Source: Zingiber officinale
Taxonomy: Eukaryota > Streptophyta > Magnoliopsida > Zingiberales > Zingiberaceae
Direction of reading: 5' to 3'
Length of the DNA stretch: 64,000 nucleotides
Assembly (NCBI RefSeq): GCF_018446385.1
Contig: NC_055999.1
Location: forward strand, 85,354,281-85,418,280
Positions 21,782 to 36,968 of the stretch are shown here, piece by piece. Both the position numbers and the translations under genes were made by a program. The notes under the pieces are model-generated. The model did no database searches and was not told the DNA's origin. It worked only from the letters and a program-made list of their open reading frames with translations. The stretch's first letter is position 1, and every line of letters starts with the position of its first letter.

Positions 21782-24421
21782 ATGGAGCCTCCGTCACCTT
21801 CCGGATCTTCCTTTTCCGCCAATCATCAACAAGCGTCGAGCTTGGATGACCTCCCCGTTCAACAAAGCCTGCACTTTTCAGATAGTCTCAAGGTACTTCC
21901 TCCATTTTTGTTGTTGTCTATCCCTTCTATATCTTCTGTAGGCTTAGGGGCGGAGCAGCATAATGCATCAATTGTTGCACTTTTAGGAAACTTCCTGGTT
22001 CTCACCTTCCAATTTAGGTTTCATCACAGAACACTTTGCTATATTCAAGTAGATCTTTAGAACGAGTATTATTGTGGATACCTAGATATTTGAGTGTCAG
22101 TTCTATTTATGTGATTGTTGCTTTTTGGATTTTTTGGCCTTGTTCCGCCTATGTAGATTGGATGGCATCTTTTTCACCTAAAAGAGACGTTTTGGAATTC
22201 TTGTCATGTGCCTTTCTGTATATTTCCATTCTCCTGGGAGCATATTGGCAGAGGATGTCCAGTGTGTGGAGAAGTTTGACAGGAAGGCAAAGAAACTCCC
22301 ATAAATAGCAAGACAAGGGAAAATTTGCAGGGTTTTCTTGGTTAGATGATATCTTTTAATTTTTGAATAGATAAATATGTCTTGAAACTTAAGATTTTTG
22401 GTTAAATTGTTATGCACATAATTCATAATGACAATTTCTCTGGTCATTCTTTGCTTCTTTCTGATTATGCTATCTGGTTCTCATATTGATTTGAAGTTTG
22501 GGTTAGCTGGACTATGAGGGAGTTTGTTAGATTATACATATTATGAATCAAGCCCTATCTTAACATATCAATGCCTTTTAGATTTTAGTAGTCGGATGAA
22601 GCGTCACACTCTTATTGTATGGATTTTCATAGTTGATATTGTATGTTAGACAAAGGACTTTGTAGAAAATTGGGCAAGCTAAATACTAGGAGAACAAACA
22701 TTTCTATTTTGGGATTTCTTTTGTTCCCTCAATTGAAAGAGTAAGTTTTTCATACTTAACATGTTAAAACACCTTTGCTTCTTTGTCAGGGCCTGAGGAC
22801 TATGAGATCTCAGTTATACTCAGCAGCCGAGTATTTTGAATTATCTTACATTAACAATGAGAGGAAAGAAGTGTATGTTTGAACCTACCTCATGCCATGT
22901 TTTCGCTAGGATATGAGATTCATTTGTTAGAAGTTATCATAACTTGGAGCTTTGTCTTAAGCAGAGTGATGAGGGCACTGAAAGAATATGCTGTTGAAGC
23001 CATTGTTAATGCTGTAGATCATTTAGGTTCAGTATCATACAAGGTAAATAATCTTCTCAATGAAGAGGTTGATCAGGTATTTCTAGCAGAGTCTGAAATA
23101 TCCTGTGTCGATCAGGTATGGTTTTTTTATTATTTTTTACCTCATGCTCATCGGTAATGCAACATCTGATCAGTTCCCTAATTTCAGAAACTTCGTACAT
23201 GCCAAGCATGTATTGACCTAGAAGGCCTTTCTCAGCAATCTCTATTGATCAGAACCCCAAAGTATCACAAACATTACATTATGCAAGGCAAATTACCAAT
23301 CTTCTTATTTTCTCAATTGGTTTCTTGATGATGCTTCATTCAATGTTTTACAATTCTGAATTGCACTCTCATTGATTAGGTGAATCCTTGGCTGATTCCG
23401 ACACACAAGCTATCCTAAAATATGAAGGATTCTACCCGTCTAAGGAGAGCAACAGAATACAAGGTCACCAAACTGGTAAAATCATCCTTACATCCTTATC
23501 CTGTACTAATAATATATGGATGAAAAGTTGAAACTCGTATAATAACATAATGTGTGGTGCTTGTTCAGCAGCTAGGCATGGTCTATCTCCCTTGAGGTAT
23601 GTCACTCTTCAGTTAGTAATGCTGAATTCTTGAATTGGAATCCAGACTGGTCATTGATTAATGTATACCTTAGCAGAAATGCTCGTTTAAGATCTCCATC
23701 ACCTTCTCTTCCAGTAAGAGAGAACATGCTGCCCCCACCTCCTAGCATATGCTCAAATCCACCTTTACCACACACAGGGATGACCATCTGTCAAGGTATT
23801 CTCTAGGGACTTGACAACCAATTTAATGGCACGAGTACAAAAAGAAATCTATATGATGGATATTTCGTTCTTTTAAATATAGAAAGAAGAGCAAGTTCAC
23901 CACTTCGAGCTTCTAGTCCACTTATACGTGCAAGAACTATATCAGACAGATCAAATAATCCCAAATCATCCAAGCAGGTAATTCTGTTTTTGCACCTTCT
24001 GCTTTTGATGACTTTATTAGAAGCAATTATTTTTCAAATATCAAGTGTTCACAAAAATTAATTTAACAACTGAGGAATCTGGTAAAAGCACAGATTCATG
24101 AACTGTGGCTAATATGTGCTTTCATTAGGATTGCCCATTCAGTCCACATTTGTAGTTTTTACAAATCAAGCTAAATCAAGCCTAAATTCCTTTAACTCAT
24201 CTCGATTACCTGCCATATAAGTTTTTTCTTAGCTTTTTTTTTTGTCACAGTATATTCTGGAGTCTCAAAAGTCACTTCCAACAAGCATCTCTGCCGAGCA
24301 GAACAATCATAAACAGCTCAAGCGAAATTTAACAAAAAAGAGAGGATTCCTTAGGAGCTTGCTCACGCGGAATAGATCATGGACTGATGTGTCCTTGTAC
24401 AGTTACTTGGATGAATATTGA
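21782..24421 (+). CDS. ABIL: ABI-like subunit of the SCAR/WAVE complex, nine exons
   Basis: Exons 21782-21892, 22790-22872, 22965-23115, 23188-23287, 23380-23463, 23569-23596, 23677-23795, 23883-23977 and 24251-24421 join to 313 codons without a stop. ABIL proteins belong to the SCAR/WAVE complex, which switches on ARP2/3-driven actin branching. Recognition: [11 protein letters not shown] (exon 1), [19 protein letters not shown] (exon 2), the helical [18 protein letters not shown] (exon 3), [12 protein letters not shown] (exon 4), a Ser/Pro-rich middle ([13 protein letters not shown]) and the conserved C terminus LYSYLDEY. Length fits the plant family of about 300 residues. Intron 4 appears to use a GC donor (CAAG|GCAAAT); the others are GT-AG, the exon 5 donor being weak (G|GTCACC). 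The start codon is the ATG directly ahead of the conserved N-terminal block. Confidence 0.92.
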
Positions 24422-24763
24422 TGAAGTTCACAAAAGTATAAATTAGCTACTACTCTAATAGCCTTCTTCATCCTTTTTTCAATGTTAAAATTGAATTGGT
24501 TTTACATTTTTGTGTGTTCTCTGTTAAAGACAGATGAAGCATTGTGCAAGACAACAAATATACTGCCCAATAATTCCTAATTTATTATAAATGTTTATCA
24601 TAAAATTGTCAATCTTCTATATTGTCTGCTATAGATTTTATATTCAATTCGTAAGCTTCATTGCTTTAACAAGTTGATAAAAATCTAACCTTAGGTGTGA
24701 AAGATGTTATCAAGAGAGCTTCAAATCCCATGATGAAACTTGACTTGACTTCCAAGCTCCTTA
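24422..24763. other. ABIL 3' flank
   Basis: Probable 3' UTR followed by AT-rich sequence; nothing else is seen. Confidence 0.4.
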
Positions 24764-24920
24764 GGGTTTGTTTGGTTAAAGGATGGGCAAGTCAACCGGT
24801 AGATAAAATTGAATTGATGAATAAATAAATGGATAGATGCAAATTATTTCATCAGACATCAATGGATAAAGAAAGCCCTAATGATCACATTCTCATGCCT
24901 AAGCCAACCAAACTAACCTC
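24764..24920. mobile_element. Tourist-like MITE with TTA target duplication
   Basis: A 157-bp element starts GGGTTTGTTTGGTT and ends AACCAAACTAACCTC, imperfect inverted repeats with the GTTTGGTT core common in PIF/Harbinger MITEs. It is flanked on both sides by TTA (24761-24763 and 24921-24923), the duplication typical of that superfamily. It has no coding capacity. Confidence 0.7.
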
Positions 24921-25539
24921 TTAGGTCAACCTAATTTATTTGCTGACGATTCAAATATTGAATTTACCTAGTCTTTAGTTAACCATACATTAAGGCTTGG
25001 TTGACCTAACCTTCTTAGGTGATTTAACAGAAAGTTAGATTGAACTAATCTTTAAACATAGTTTAGGCCTTTAAACCATTAGTTTTGATTATTGATATTC
25101 ACTGTTGATGCAATCATGCTTTAAGTGGTAGAATTCGATCAAGATATTTTAATGAGTTTAATAAAAAATTTAGTTATTTGACAAAAGGTTCAAGTTATGT
25201 TAATATCGTGTTTATAGATATATTTATCAAGTGTAGAGGTATAAAATACTTGATAAATTATTGTCCTGTGCGTTGAAAAGTTTAACTAGGTTAAGTCTCG
25301 TTAGATTTTGTTGGAGTAAAATGTAATATCGTTTATCCCAAATGATTTAGTATCATCGGCTCAATAATAAGATATAGACAGGTAAATCACGGGGATATTT
25401 TACCCTAGCATAGCGGTCTTTTGCATGGATAAGTCTTGCTGGATTCTTAATGTTGAATAATTTGTTGCCGAAGATTTTAGAAAAAAATACTAAATTTATA
25501 ATTAAATTCAAACTTATTTGTTAATATGACCTAAGTAAA
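24921..25539. other. AT-rich intergenic DNA
   Basis: No gene, RNA or mobile element was recognised. Confidence 0.5.
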
Positions 25540-26040
25540 TAATCTCAGGTTGTCGGCCTTGAAAGTAGAGTCGAGTTGCTAAGTTGTTAAGAAGATTGCT
25601 GCTTCATATCACTGAGTCTGAAAGTAGAGTCATCGAGTCGGGAGTCAGAAGCTGAGAGAGATGTTGAGGTATGCGCTTAATGCAGTTTCTTTAAAATAAA
25701 TTTGCACCACCTTCGACTATTCTTTGAGATTCTCTTGGGTCATATGCTTCCTAGGATACAACTATAGAACCACGCACATAACCAAGTACTGGTTGTTCAT
25801 GTCAAACTGAGAATTCGCTTGAGTGCTATCATGAATAATTTAGCCGAGCGGATGCACGACTAAGAGGAAAAAAGTCGGAGAACGAAGGTAGAGAACTTCT
25901 TTTGTTTTTGCTTTTGCTTTTCCTTTTTTCTTCTCTACCTCTGCTCTTGCTCATGGGCTCCTTTTATAGGAGGGCTCATCTATGGCTGCAATGAATGTCC
26001 GAGTCATGACTATTTAATGTATTAGGACCTTTGTGTTCAG
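25540..26040 (-). repeat. possible antisense LTR fragment
   Basis: On the minus strand a TATA box (CCTATAAAAGGAG, about 25957-25970) is followed by a purine- and pyrimidine-rich leader and then by repeated GACTC-rich words (GACTCGATGACTCTAC). The TATA-plus-leader layout matches the other antisense LTRs, but no ends were found. Confidence 0.35.
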
Positions 26041-27029
26041 CTAGAGGGGTCGAACAACCTTTCTTTGATTTCTTCCTACAACTTCGTTAGCGGAAACAAA
26101 AATAATCGAAAAGCTAGAATGAAAAAAATAAAAATTGCAATGTTGACTCCTTGATTTACTTGGTCTCCACCTTTTTGAGGTGACTAATCCAAGGATTCAC
26201 ACCGGCGATTAAGATTCCACTATGAACTCTCCTTCTTGAAACAACACTGAAGGTGGAGAAACCTTTCTTACAAAGCGATCTCTTCTTCTTACAAGATGAA
26301 AAATGAGTTTAAGAAGAAGAAATTGAGTGTGTGGAAATTTGGAGATCACTTGGAGAGCTTATGGACATTTTAGCATAACAAGGTTGCCCTCTCCAATCTC
26401 CAAAACTTCTCTTATATAGAGTTTTGTGAGTTGAGGTCGAGATGACTCTTTTTCACAGTCATCAGTTGACTAATGATTCTCACCAGTCAATTGATGAGCC
26501 CTAACTGCTATTAACAACAATGATTTCTAGGATGTCCTGACGTTAGCGGCCTAACGACTACATATCAGTCGATTGATTTTGATGATCAATCGATTGATAA
26601 GCTGATCACAGAATATTGCTAACATTCTGTGAGTTGATATCAGTTGACTGATATTTGGACCAATCGACTGATCTACTGATCCAATCGATTGTTCCTTTCC
26701 ATAAGTCAACTGTTTTGCTATAGACATCTTTCTATGAGTTCTCATATTCAAATCAGTCGACTGGTATACCTCAAAACTGATGTTTAACATATCTGAGTGT
26801 GATCCTTTCATACTCAGAACTTACCCTTAGCCTAGACCTAAAACTTCAAGCATCTTCCATCAGCCTTGTGCTCTTAGGATGCTTTCAAGCCCATGACTCT
26901 TTACCCTTGCACTTGCCTTCAAGTGCTTCCTTTGGCTTGGTCATGCTATCAGGTTTTCCTTTACCAAGAGATCACGCCTTCAGGACTTCACTGCCAAGAG
27001 CCATTCTCTGGGACTTTACTATTGGTCCC
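26041..27029 (-). repeat. antisense LTR A, with palindromes upstream of its TATA box
   Basis: On the minus strand: repeated U3-like words (AAGTCC, CTTGAAGGCAAG), a palindromic stretch at 26555-26770 built from ATCGATTGAT/ATCAATCGAT and CAGTCGACTG-like words, a TATA box (CTATATAAG, 26411-26419), a leader, and an end with CCCCTCTAGCTG. That last word is the same type as the end of the gag-only element LTRs. The element interior is absent, and its start is cut by LTR B. Confidence 0.55.
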
Positions 27030-27895
27030 TTAGCAACCGGCTAGAGGGGGGTGAATAGCCTGCATAATAAAAATAAACAAAATCCCTTTCTCGATCTTAT
27101 AGCTCGATTAGAATAGACACTTGGATAAAAGAAATAAGAGACTGATTAAAAAGAAGAGGTACAAAAAGGTTACTTGGTTTGCAATCAGGGGATTGCTAAT
27201 CCAAGGAAGTTGAAGCTCACTAAACAATCACCTTCAGCGCGGAGAAGCCTCTTACAACAGTTGAAGCACTTAATTACAAAACAAAACTAAAGAGGAATCG
27301 TTTACAAGTGTTGTTCTGACATATTGGGATCAGGGCTATATTTATAGCCCTGGTCGGGGGCGCTTGGAAGGGTTACAGGCGCCTGGAGGAGGATAAAACT
27401 TTACCCCCGTCGTAACAGAACGTATCACGTTGCGTTTGGCTGAGATTTTAGGTTCGGGTGCCCGAACCCAAAAGTCAACTTCTAGTTGACTTTTTGGTCC
27501 GAGTCTTCTGTTCCAGTTCCGCTCGCTTGGGTCCGGGTATTCCACTCCGGTTCCACGTTTGCTTGGGTGATTTCGGCTATTCGGAATAGAGCTCACCTGA
27601 ACCTATTTTCCAACCTTCAAGCAATCTTCCGCTTCGGCTTCTCGTCTCTCGGAAACATCACGCGTCTTCTTCTCGTCCGCCAGTGTACTCTTCCTCAGCG
27701 CCTCATCCCTCGGTCGCACCGAGCTCGTCGACTTTCTCTTGTACCGTTCTTCTCACTAGCTGCGTCTTTCGCTCGACTTCCTGTGCTCCTAAGTTTCGAC
27801 ACACTTAGACACAAGATATCAAAATAACAATAGGATCTAACTTGACTTTGGTTGATCACATCAAAATCATCACGGGGTACTTATAATCTCTCCTT
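27030..27895 (-). repeat. antisense LTR B, TATA box inside a perfect inverted repeat
   Basis: On the minus strand it starts near TTGATGTGATCAACCAAAGTCAAG (27895) and ends CTATTCACCCCCCTCTAG (about 27035). This is the same start and end wording as the LTRs at 39164 and 56261, so it belongs to the same broad Copia-like group. The TATA box is enclosed by 10-bp perfect arms CAGGGCTATA/TATAGCCCTG (27331-27352). Upstream of it are GGTTCGGGTGCCCGAACC (27451-27468) and AAAGTCAACT/AGTTGACTTT (27471-27493). Confidence 0.6.
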
Positions 27896-28580
27896 TTTTG
27901 ATGTGGATCAACCTAAGTTAAGTTAGGGTAAATTAAGAAATAAATAGTAATAGAAATAACAAGTACATATTTTGCATATAAGAAAAATATGTATAAAAAT
28001 AAAAAATATTCCTTCTCCTTAGACTTAGTCTCTAGTTTTCCCCTTTGATCATATTAAAATGTGAAATCTAACGAATAAAATCAAGTAGTTTTTAAGTTTT
28101 AAAAAATCTAGATTTTTTCAATTTCTAAAGCATGTTCGGAAAAAAAAAAAATTCAGTTTTGAAAAAAAATAGTTTTGAAAAAAAAATTTAATGTAATTAA
28201 ATACTCGGCAAATAATAAATTTACAATTTAAAATTTTCACTTTTAATTTTTTCTCAGATAAAAGGTAAATGGTTTCAAAGGAGCACAGATCCTTTGGTCC
28301 TCAAATTATAGATCAGAGGATGATCCATTTTTTTAGACTCTTGATTTGGATGGATCCCATCTATTTAAAAATATGATTAATCTAAATTAAGGATCCTCAT
28401 ACAATGGACCATATCCTGATCCGTAAATTACGGACTAGACAATCCCTACTAATTTCAAAGGGATAACCACATTAAAAGAGTTGTAACATCTTTATTTTAT
28501 TTTTTTAATTCATTTTTAATCACATTAAAAGAATTCTAACATCTTTGCTTTATTTATTTTAATTCATTTTGCTGCACTAT
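27896..28580. other. AT-rich intergenic DNA
   Basis: Homopolymer-rich. 28265-28450 contains loosely mirrored words (GATCCTTTGG, GGACCATATCCTGATC) that could be a decayed MITE, but no clear ends were found. Confidence 0.4.
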
Positions 28581-28801
28581 CTAACACTCTAATAAAAAGA
28601 TAGATCCGCTATCTTAGCGGTCCCCCTAATGTCGGTCCCACGGATATGGAGGGAGGTTCATGCAGGTATATAAGCCATAGGCACATGGCGGGGTAAATCC
28701 CAGGTCGTCAGTTCCTGAGAATCGACCCCTGACCATTACGTCAGAGATATCATGCGTCCACCGTCTGTGTTACGCCTTGAGGGCTCTAACACTCTAATAA
28801 A
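28581..28801 (-). mobile_element. SINE with a perfect 16-bp target-site duplication
   Basis: CTAACACTCTAATAAA occurs at 28581-28596 and again at 28786-28801, flanking a 189-bp insert. Read on the minus strand, the insert opens with a tRNA-type A-box-like TAACACAGACGGTGG and a B-box-like GGTCGATTCTC about 40 bp further on, then runs to a short T-rich tail (ATCTATCTTTTT). The long perfect duplication and the internal Pol III boxes are the hallmarks of a tRNA-derived SINE mobilised by LINE machinery. Confidence 0.82.
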
Positions 28802-29820
28802 GCTTTCAATTCGAGTTGATTTTTCTATTTTAGATATTCACTCATTCACCCTTCCTTTTATATGGTCAATCTTCTTAAAATTTTCACAAGTTACCTTAAT
28901 AATATGGTAAAAAAAATGGTTGTCCAATGCCTCCGATAAATTACCTTAATAAGCACTTTAATGTCATTCCCTACTTATAGATTAAATCATTTCATTACAG
29001 TAATATTACAATAAACAACCTGTGAGAGTCTTGGAGCCCATTTTAAAGTTTGATGATCATTCAAAATTTCGAAGCTCACTATGGGTTCGTATTTATTTAT
29101 TTAATCTAAGTATCTAAATCTGCTGCCCAATTAATTTTTAGAGGTGGATAGCCTTCCTTCAATTCGCCCATCAAATAAATTTCATAGGACGAGCAATTTA
29201 GTGACCCAATTATCCCCGCTATTCTAGTAGTTCAAACTCGATAGTGAATTTCTTATTGATCTTCAGATTTAAATCCTTCGTGCATCAGAAAATCTATTGT
29301 GGCTTTCCTGTTGCACTGTGTCGTGCAACCATGACTTCATCGTTGTAGCCAGGGGCGAAGCTAATGCAGGATCAGTATGGACAGTTACCCACACTAAGCT
29401 ATAAAATATAGCATTATATGTTATGAAGGGATAAAATAATAATAATTTTAAAAATAGCTTCTATTCTTGATTCATGTGAAAACATCAATGTCTTTATTGT
29501 TATTATCATAATTCTCCCCAATCTTAAAATAAATTACACATTTTACCTTTCTAAATTACCGTCTAAGCCACTCCATTCACTAGCACACAAAAATATTCTA
29601 ATAACAAAAAAAAATAGAAACACGAATGGTTTTTTTTGCCATCAATCGAATTTTAGTGTCGTTTCGAAAAAGTGAAAACTATGAGTCAATATTTAAAAAT
29701 ATAAAATTAAGTGGTCATAAGTGAAAAATAACTTTAAAATTAGTTGCCGTGACGATTATTAATTAATTAACCGCGTAATCACAGCTCACCAACCACAAAA
29801 CACGCTTCTGTAATCTGTAC
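28802..29820. other. intergenic DNA upstream of the UBC gene
   Basis: AT-rich; no gene or mobile element was recognised. The last part, with 29821-30114, is the likely promoter and leader of the downstream gene, where GC content rises. Confidence 0.45.
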
Positions 29821-30114
29821 GATGTCGTCATTGTTATGGCACCGTCACTTGCGCCAAAATTACTCTGTAAAAGTAATTGCCATACGCCATAAAAACGTCG
29901 CTACGGAAGGAACCGTACCCTTTCCGCCCTTAGCTCTCCTCTTTCGCCGTTCCTTCCACGGACCGCGTGAGGAAAAGGCGGCGCGGCGCCCCAGTAATTC
30001 CTACAAAGGTGCGCTGCCTCAGCTTCTAGGTCCAGATTTTCGTCCTCCTCCTTCTCTTATCATCTGTTGTCTCTCGATTCTTGCTGATTTGGTACGGGAA
30101 TTAGGTCTTGCTTC

Positions 30115-33761
<3,647 letters not shown>

Positions 33762-35380
33762 TAATTTGGTTCAGGCTGCCTCCTGGCTTAGACTTCCATT
33801 CACTCGTATCCACTAGAATGAAATGATTGTGTATGCAACAGCGCCTGTTATCTCCTCAGTGAGGATTACAAATCTGCTCTCTATGAACAGGAATTTTAAT
33901 TACAAAAAACCTGTTGCTAAATATGCGTTACAATTCTTGCTAAACATATAGGAACATGCTTTCTTTACATGATAGTGATGCTAAAATTCCTTGTAGAAAA
34001 TACTACTAGAATATATATGCTACATTTTATGATGTCTTGCTGCTCTCTTGGAGTTCATTCCGATGGGTAAAGGAAAGCAACTGAAGCCACTTAAGCCAAG
34101 TCTCATGCACTCGTGGCAACTTATGCTGAAGTGAAGTAGATGTAAAATTATTCTTGCTTCGTGCCTCCATTCAAATGGTCTAATAAATTGCAATTGTTGG
34201 CCGATATACAATAGAGTGAGCTCCGACAAGCAGCACTACGCAATTTTCGATTCACTTACATAGCGTTGGTGCTTCATCAAAAATTGAGATGCTTGGTATG
34301 ATAGTCCTCCATGTCTTCGATTAGTTATAGGGTTCGATGTTAAGGCACTCAAATGAACACATTAGAATTCACATTCTCTCTTCCTCAGCTATGCCTATAA
34401 ATAATATTGATTTTTTCCGTACAAAAGGCTGCTCTACCTTTTACTCTAATAAATAATATTAATTTATAAGTTAGATGGTAGAGATGTCTCACCCGTAACA
34501 ACATGGGTATTTAGCCCAAACCAGGCATGCCTGAGAGAAGTCGAACCATGCTTGCCTTGACCTACTCTAGTCCAACTGATTTTCAATCTTTAAAGTAAAA
34601 AAAATATATAAAAAACATTTAAAAAGTACAATTGGAGTAAAAAAAAGTTGCAGAAATTATAAAATTGAAAGAAAAAATATATAACATGTTTCGATTTTCA
34701 ACTTAGTGTAGGTGATTTTGACATGATTATTTTCTCTTGAATTTTGAATATGTATAGTTAGTTGTGCTAATGAGCTATTGGAGCCCTCATACTTGAGACG
34801 AGACCAAACAACTCAAAATGATAAAAAAATTAGTCTATTTGAGTCAAATTTATAATTTTAATACATAGATATTGTATAGGAGATTGTTGAACTCCATTCA
34901 CTTCAACATACCAAACAATTCAAAAATAAAATTGTTGGATAATTATTGTGAAGACCGATATGTATATGGATGACTGGATTACTAGTTGGGAAATGTTGAA
35001 TAGCGAGTCTTCCTACAATTAACACTTAAACACTTGCAAGTCACTTAGCAAGGTCAATTAATAAAATTTGTAACAGAAAGGAAGAAAACAAATGATAACA
35101 CATTCAATATAACGTGGTTTGAGATCTTAATTCACACTTTATAATCAATTATTGTTCAGCAAGACACTTCCAAAATTTTCATTATTGTCTCCTTTTCAGC
35201 ATAGTAAAAAGTGATTATCCTCTAAATTTATTTTTGAATTTTTTTTTTTATCTTTTCACCCTTGATTAGTATTAACAAAATATCATAGTTATCAAAATTT
35301 ATAATAATATTTTTTTATTAATAGTTTATTATTTTTTTTCAAAATTAGTGAATTACTATTTTTATTTTTCTCCAGTACTA
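33762..35380. other. UBC 3' flank and intergenic DNA
   Basis: The first 200-300 bp are probably the 3' UTR. The rest is AT-rich; 34470-34530 has a faint tRNA-like wording (GATGGTAGAGATGTCTCACCC) without enough structure to call. Confidence 0.45.
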
Positions 35381-35443
35381 CTAATCCAAGATCAAGTCTT
35401 GGAACATTTGCTATTATTTTTTTTGTGCGCGTTTCTTTATTAA

Positions 35444-36968
35444 ATGGCCCACCAAGAAGGTTACAGCATAGCTCGTCCGCCTCTTTTCTCCGGTGAAGAC
35501 TTCGACTACTAGAAGGGTCGAATGGAGTACTATCTGAAGACAGAGGTAGAGATAGAGATGTGGATCATCATTCAAACGGGCTTCTCCCTACCAATCGACA
35601 ACACTGGAGCACTTGTGTCATGCGAAAACTGGGACACACACTTGATGAAAAAGATAGAGACTGATGCAAAGGCAACTCGAGCCCTACAATGTGGACTAAC
35701 CAAAGATGAACTGAATCGAGTTGGACCATTCAACAGTATAAAGGATCTCTGGCAAAAGTTGATCAAATTTCATGAAAGAACCTCTGATGCTAAGGTATGT
35801 AAGAAAGATTTGTTGTTAAATAAATTACATAACATCAAAATGTAGAACGGAGAATCAACAGGTCAACTACATGCCTGAATCCAAGATCTGCTGAACGACC
35901 TCCACACGATTGGACAAAAATTAGAGAATCGCGATGTCATTAGGTATGCATTGAATGCTTTTCCGAGGAATACCTTATGAGCATTGATGATAGATTCTTA
36001 CAAAGTATCTAAGGATCTTTCAATTATTAGATTAGATGAATTTTTTTTCGATTTTGAGTTACACGAACAGATTATTGCACGCTCGACCAAGAAAAGTATT
36101 GCGTTGATTGCAGGTACAAGTAAGACGAAGGAAACCAGGAAGAAGTACCAGATCAAACCCGAGTCAGGGATTAATTAGACTCAGATGAAGATGATATCAT
36201 CACCGAACTAGTGAAACTAGTTCGAAAAGCACTTAAGAAGAAGAAGATATCTCAATCGAACACGAAGGTCAAGTCTGGAGTTACCTGCTATGCCTGCAAT
36301 AAGAAGAGACACTACAAGCCTGACTGTCCAAACCAGAAGTAAGGAAAAAGGAAGGCGTTGAAGGCAGTGTGGTCCGTGTCATCGGAAGAAGAACACAAGC
36401 AAACAAGCTTCCTTGCTCTACTGGTACAAGCGTACGTTGCCGAAACCGAGTCCGAGTCCGAAATCGAGAGGGAATCAGAAATCGAGTCTGAGAGAAGCCA
36501 CGGATCCGTATCCATTTCTGAAGGGCCAAACAACACTGTAAGATCTTCTCAAGTAGATAATTGTACAATTTAATTAATTATTTAATATGTAAAATATATC
36601 CAAGTCAAGTCTCTCCAAAAGGAGGTAACAACCCTTAAGGAAATGACTAGCCCAAGCTCTTTGACCGAACCTATTCAAACTGGAACTTCAACTCAAGTTC
36701 AACAACTTGAGAAAGAAAATTTCAGTATGAAAGATCAAGTCAAAGAACTAAAGGGAACATTGGAACGGTTCACCTTAGGTTCAAAGAATCTTGATCTGAT
36801 TCTTAGAAAACAAAGGGTCGTATACAATCGATCTGGACTTGGATACAAGACTAAATATAAATTCAAATCATACTTATCTCTTATCAACAGAACAAATAGA
36901 AGAACAGTCCAAGCATGGGTCCCCAACTCTAACTTGATTAATCAAGTTGTACTTGTGGACCCCCAATG
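35444..36968 (+). pseudogene. Copia-type gag of a gag-only element (element G1), broken
   Basis: The frame begins MAHQEGYSIARPPLFSGEDF and shows a UBN2-type Copia gag domain (CENWDTHLMKKIETDAKAT, KDLWQKLIKFHE, LLNKLHNIKM, DLSIIRLDEFF). A CCHC zinc knuckle (CYACNKKRHYKPDC, about 36287-36330), an acidic Glu/Ser-rich tract and a coiled-coil segment (VQQLEKENFSMKDQVKEL) follow, ending with LGSKNLDLIL and SGLGYKTKYK. The order matches SIRE-type Copia elements. Stops at about 35509, 35843, 35875 and 36176, plus frameshifts, break it. Protease, integrase and RT are absent, and non-coding DNA follows. The 5' LTR is also missing or unrecognisable. Confidence 0.88.

Noticed and set aside
34470-34530. 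tRNA-derived sequence near GATGGTAGAGATG
   Set aside because: Only the D-arm-like part is recognisable and no cloverleaf can be drawn.
36281-36573. Frames of 95 and 74 codons opposite the acidic tract of the G1 gag
   Set aside because: They are the complement of the Glu/Ser-rich gag segment, whose zinc knuckle and context show the plus strand is the coding one.
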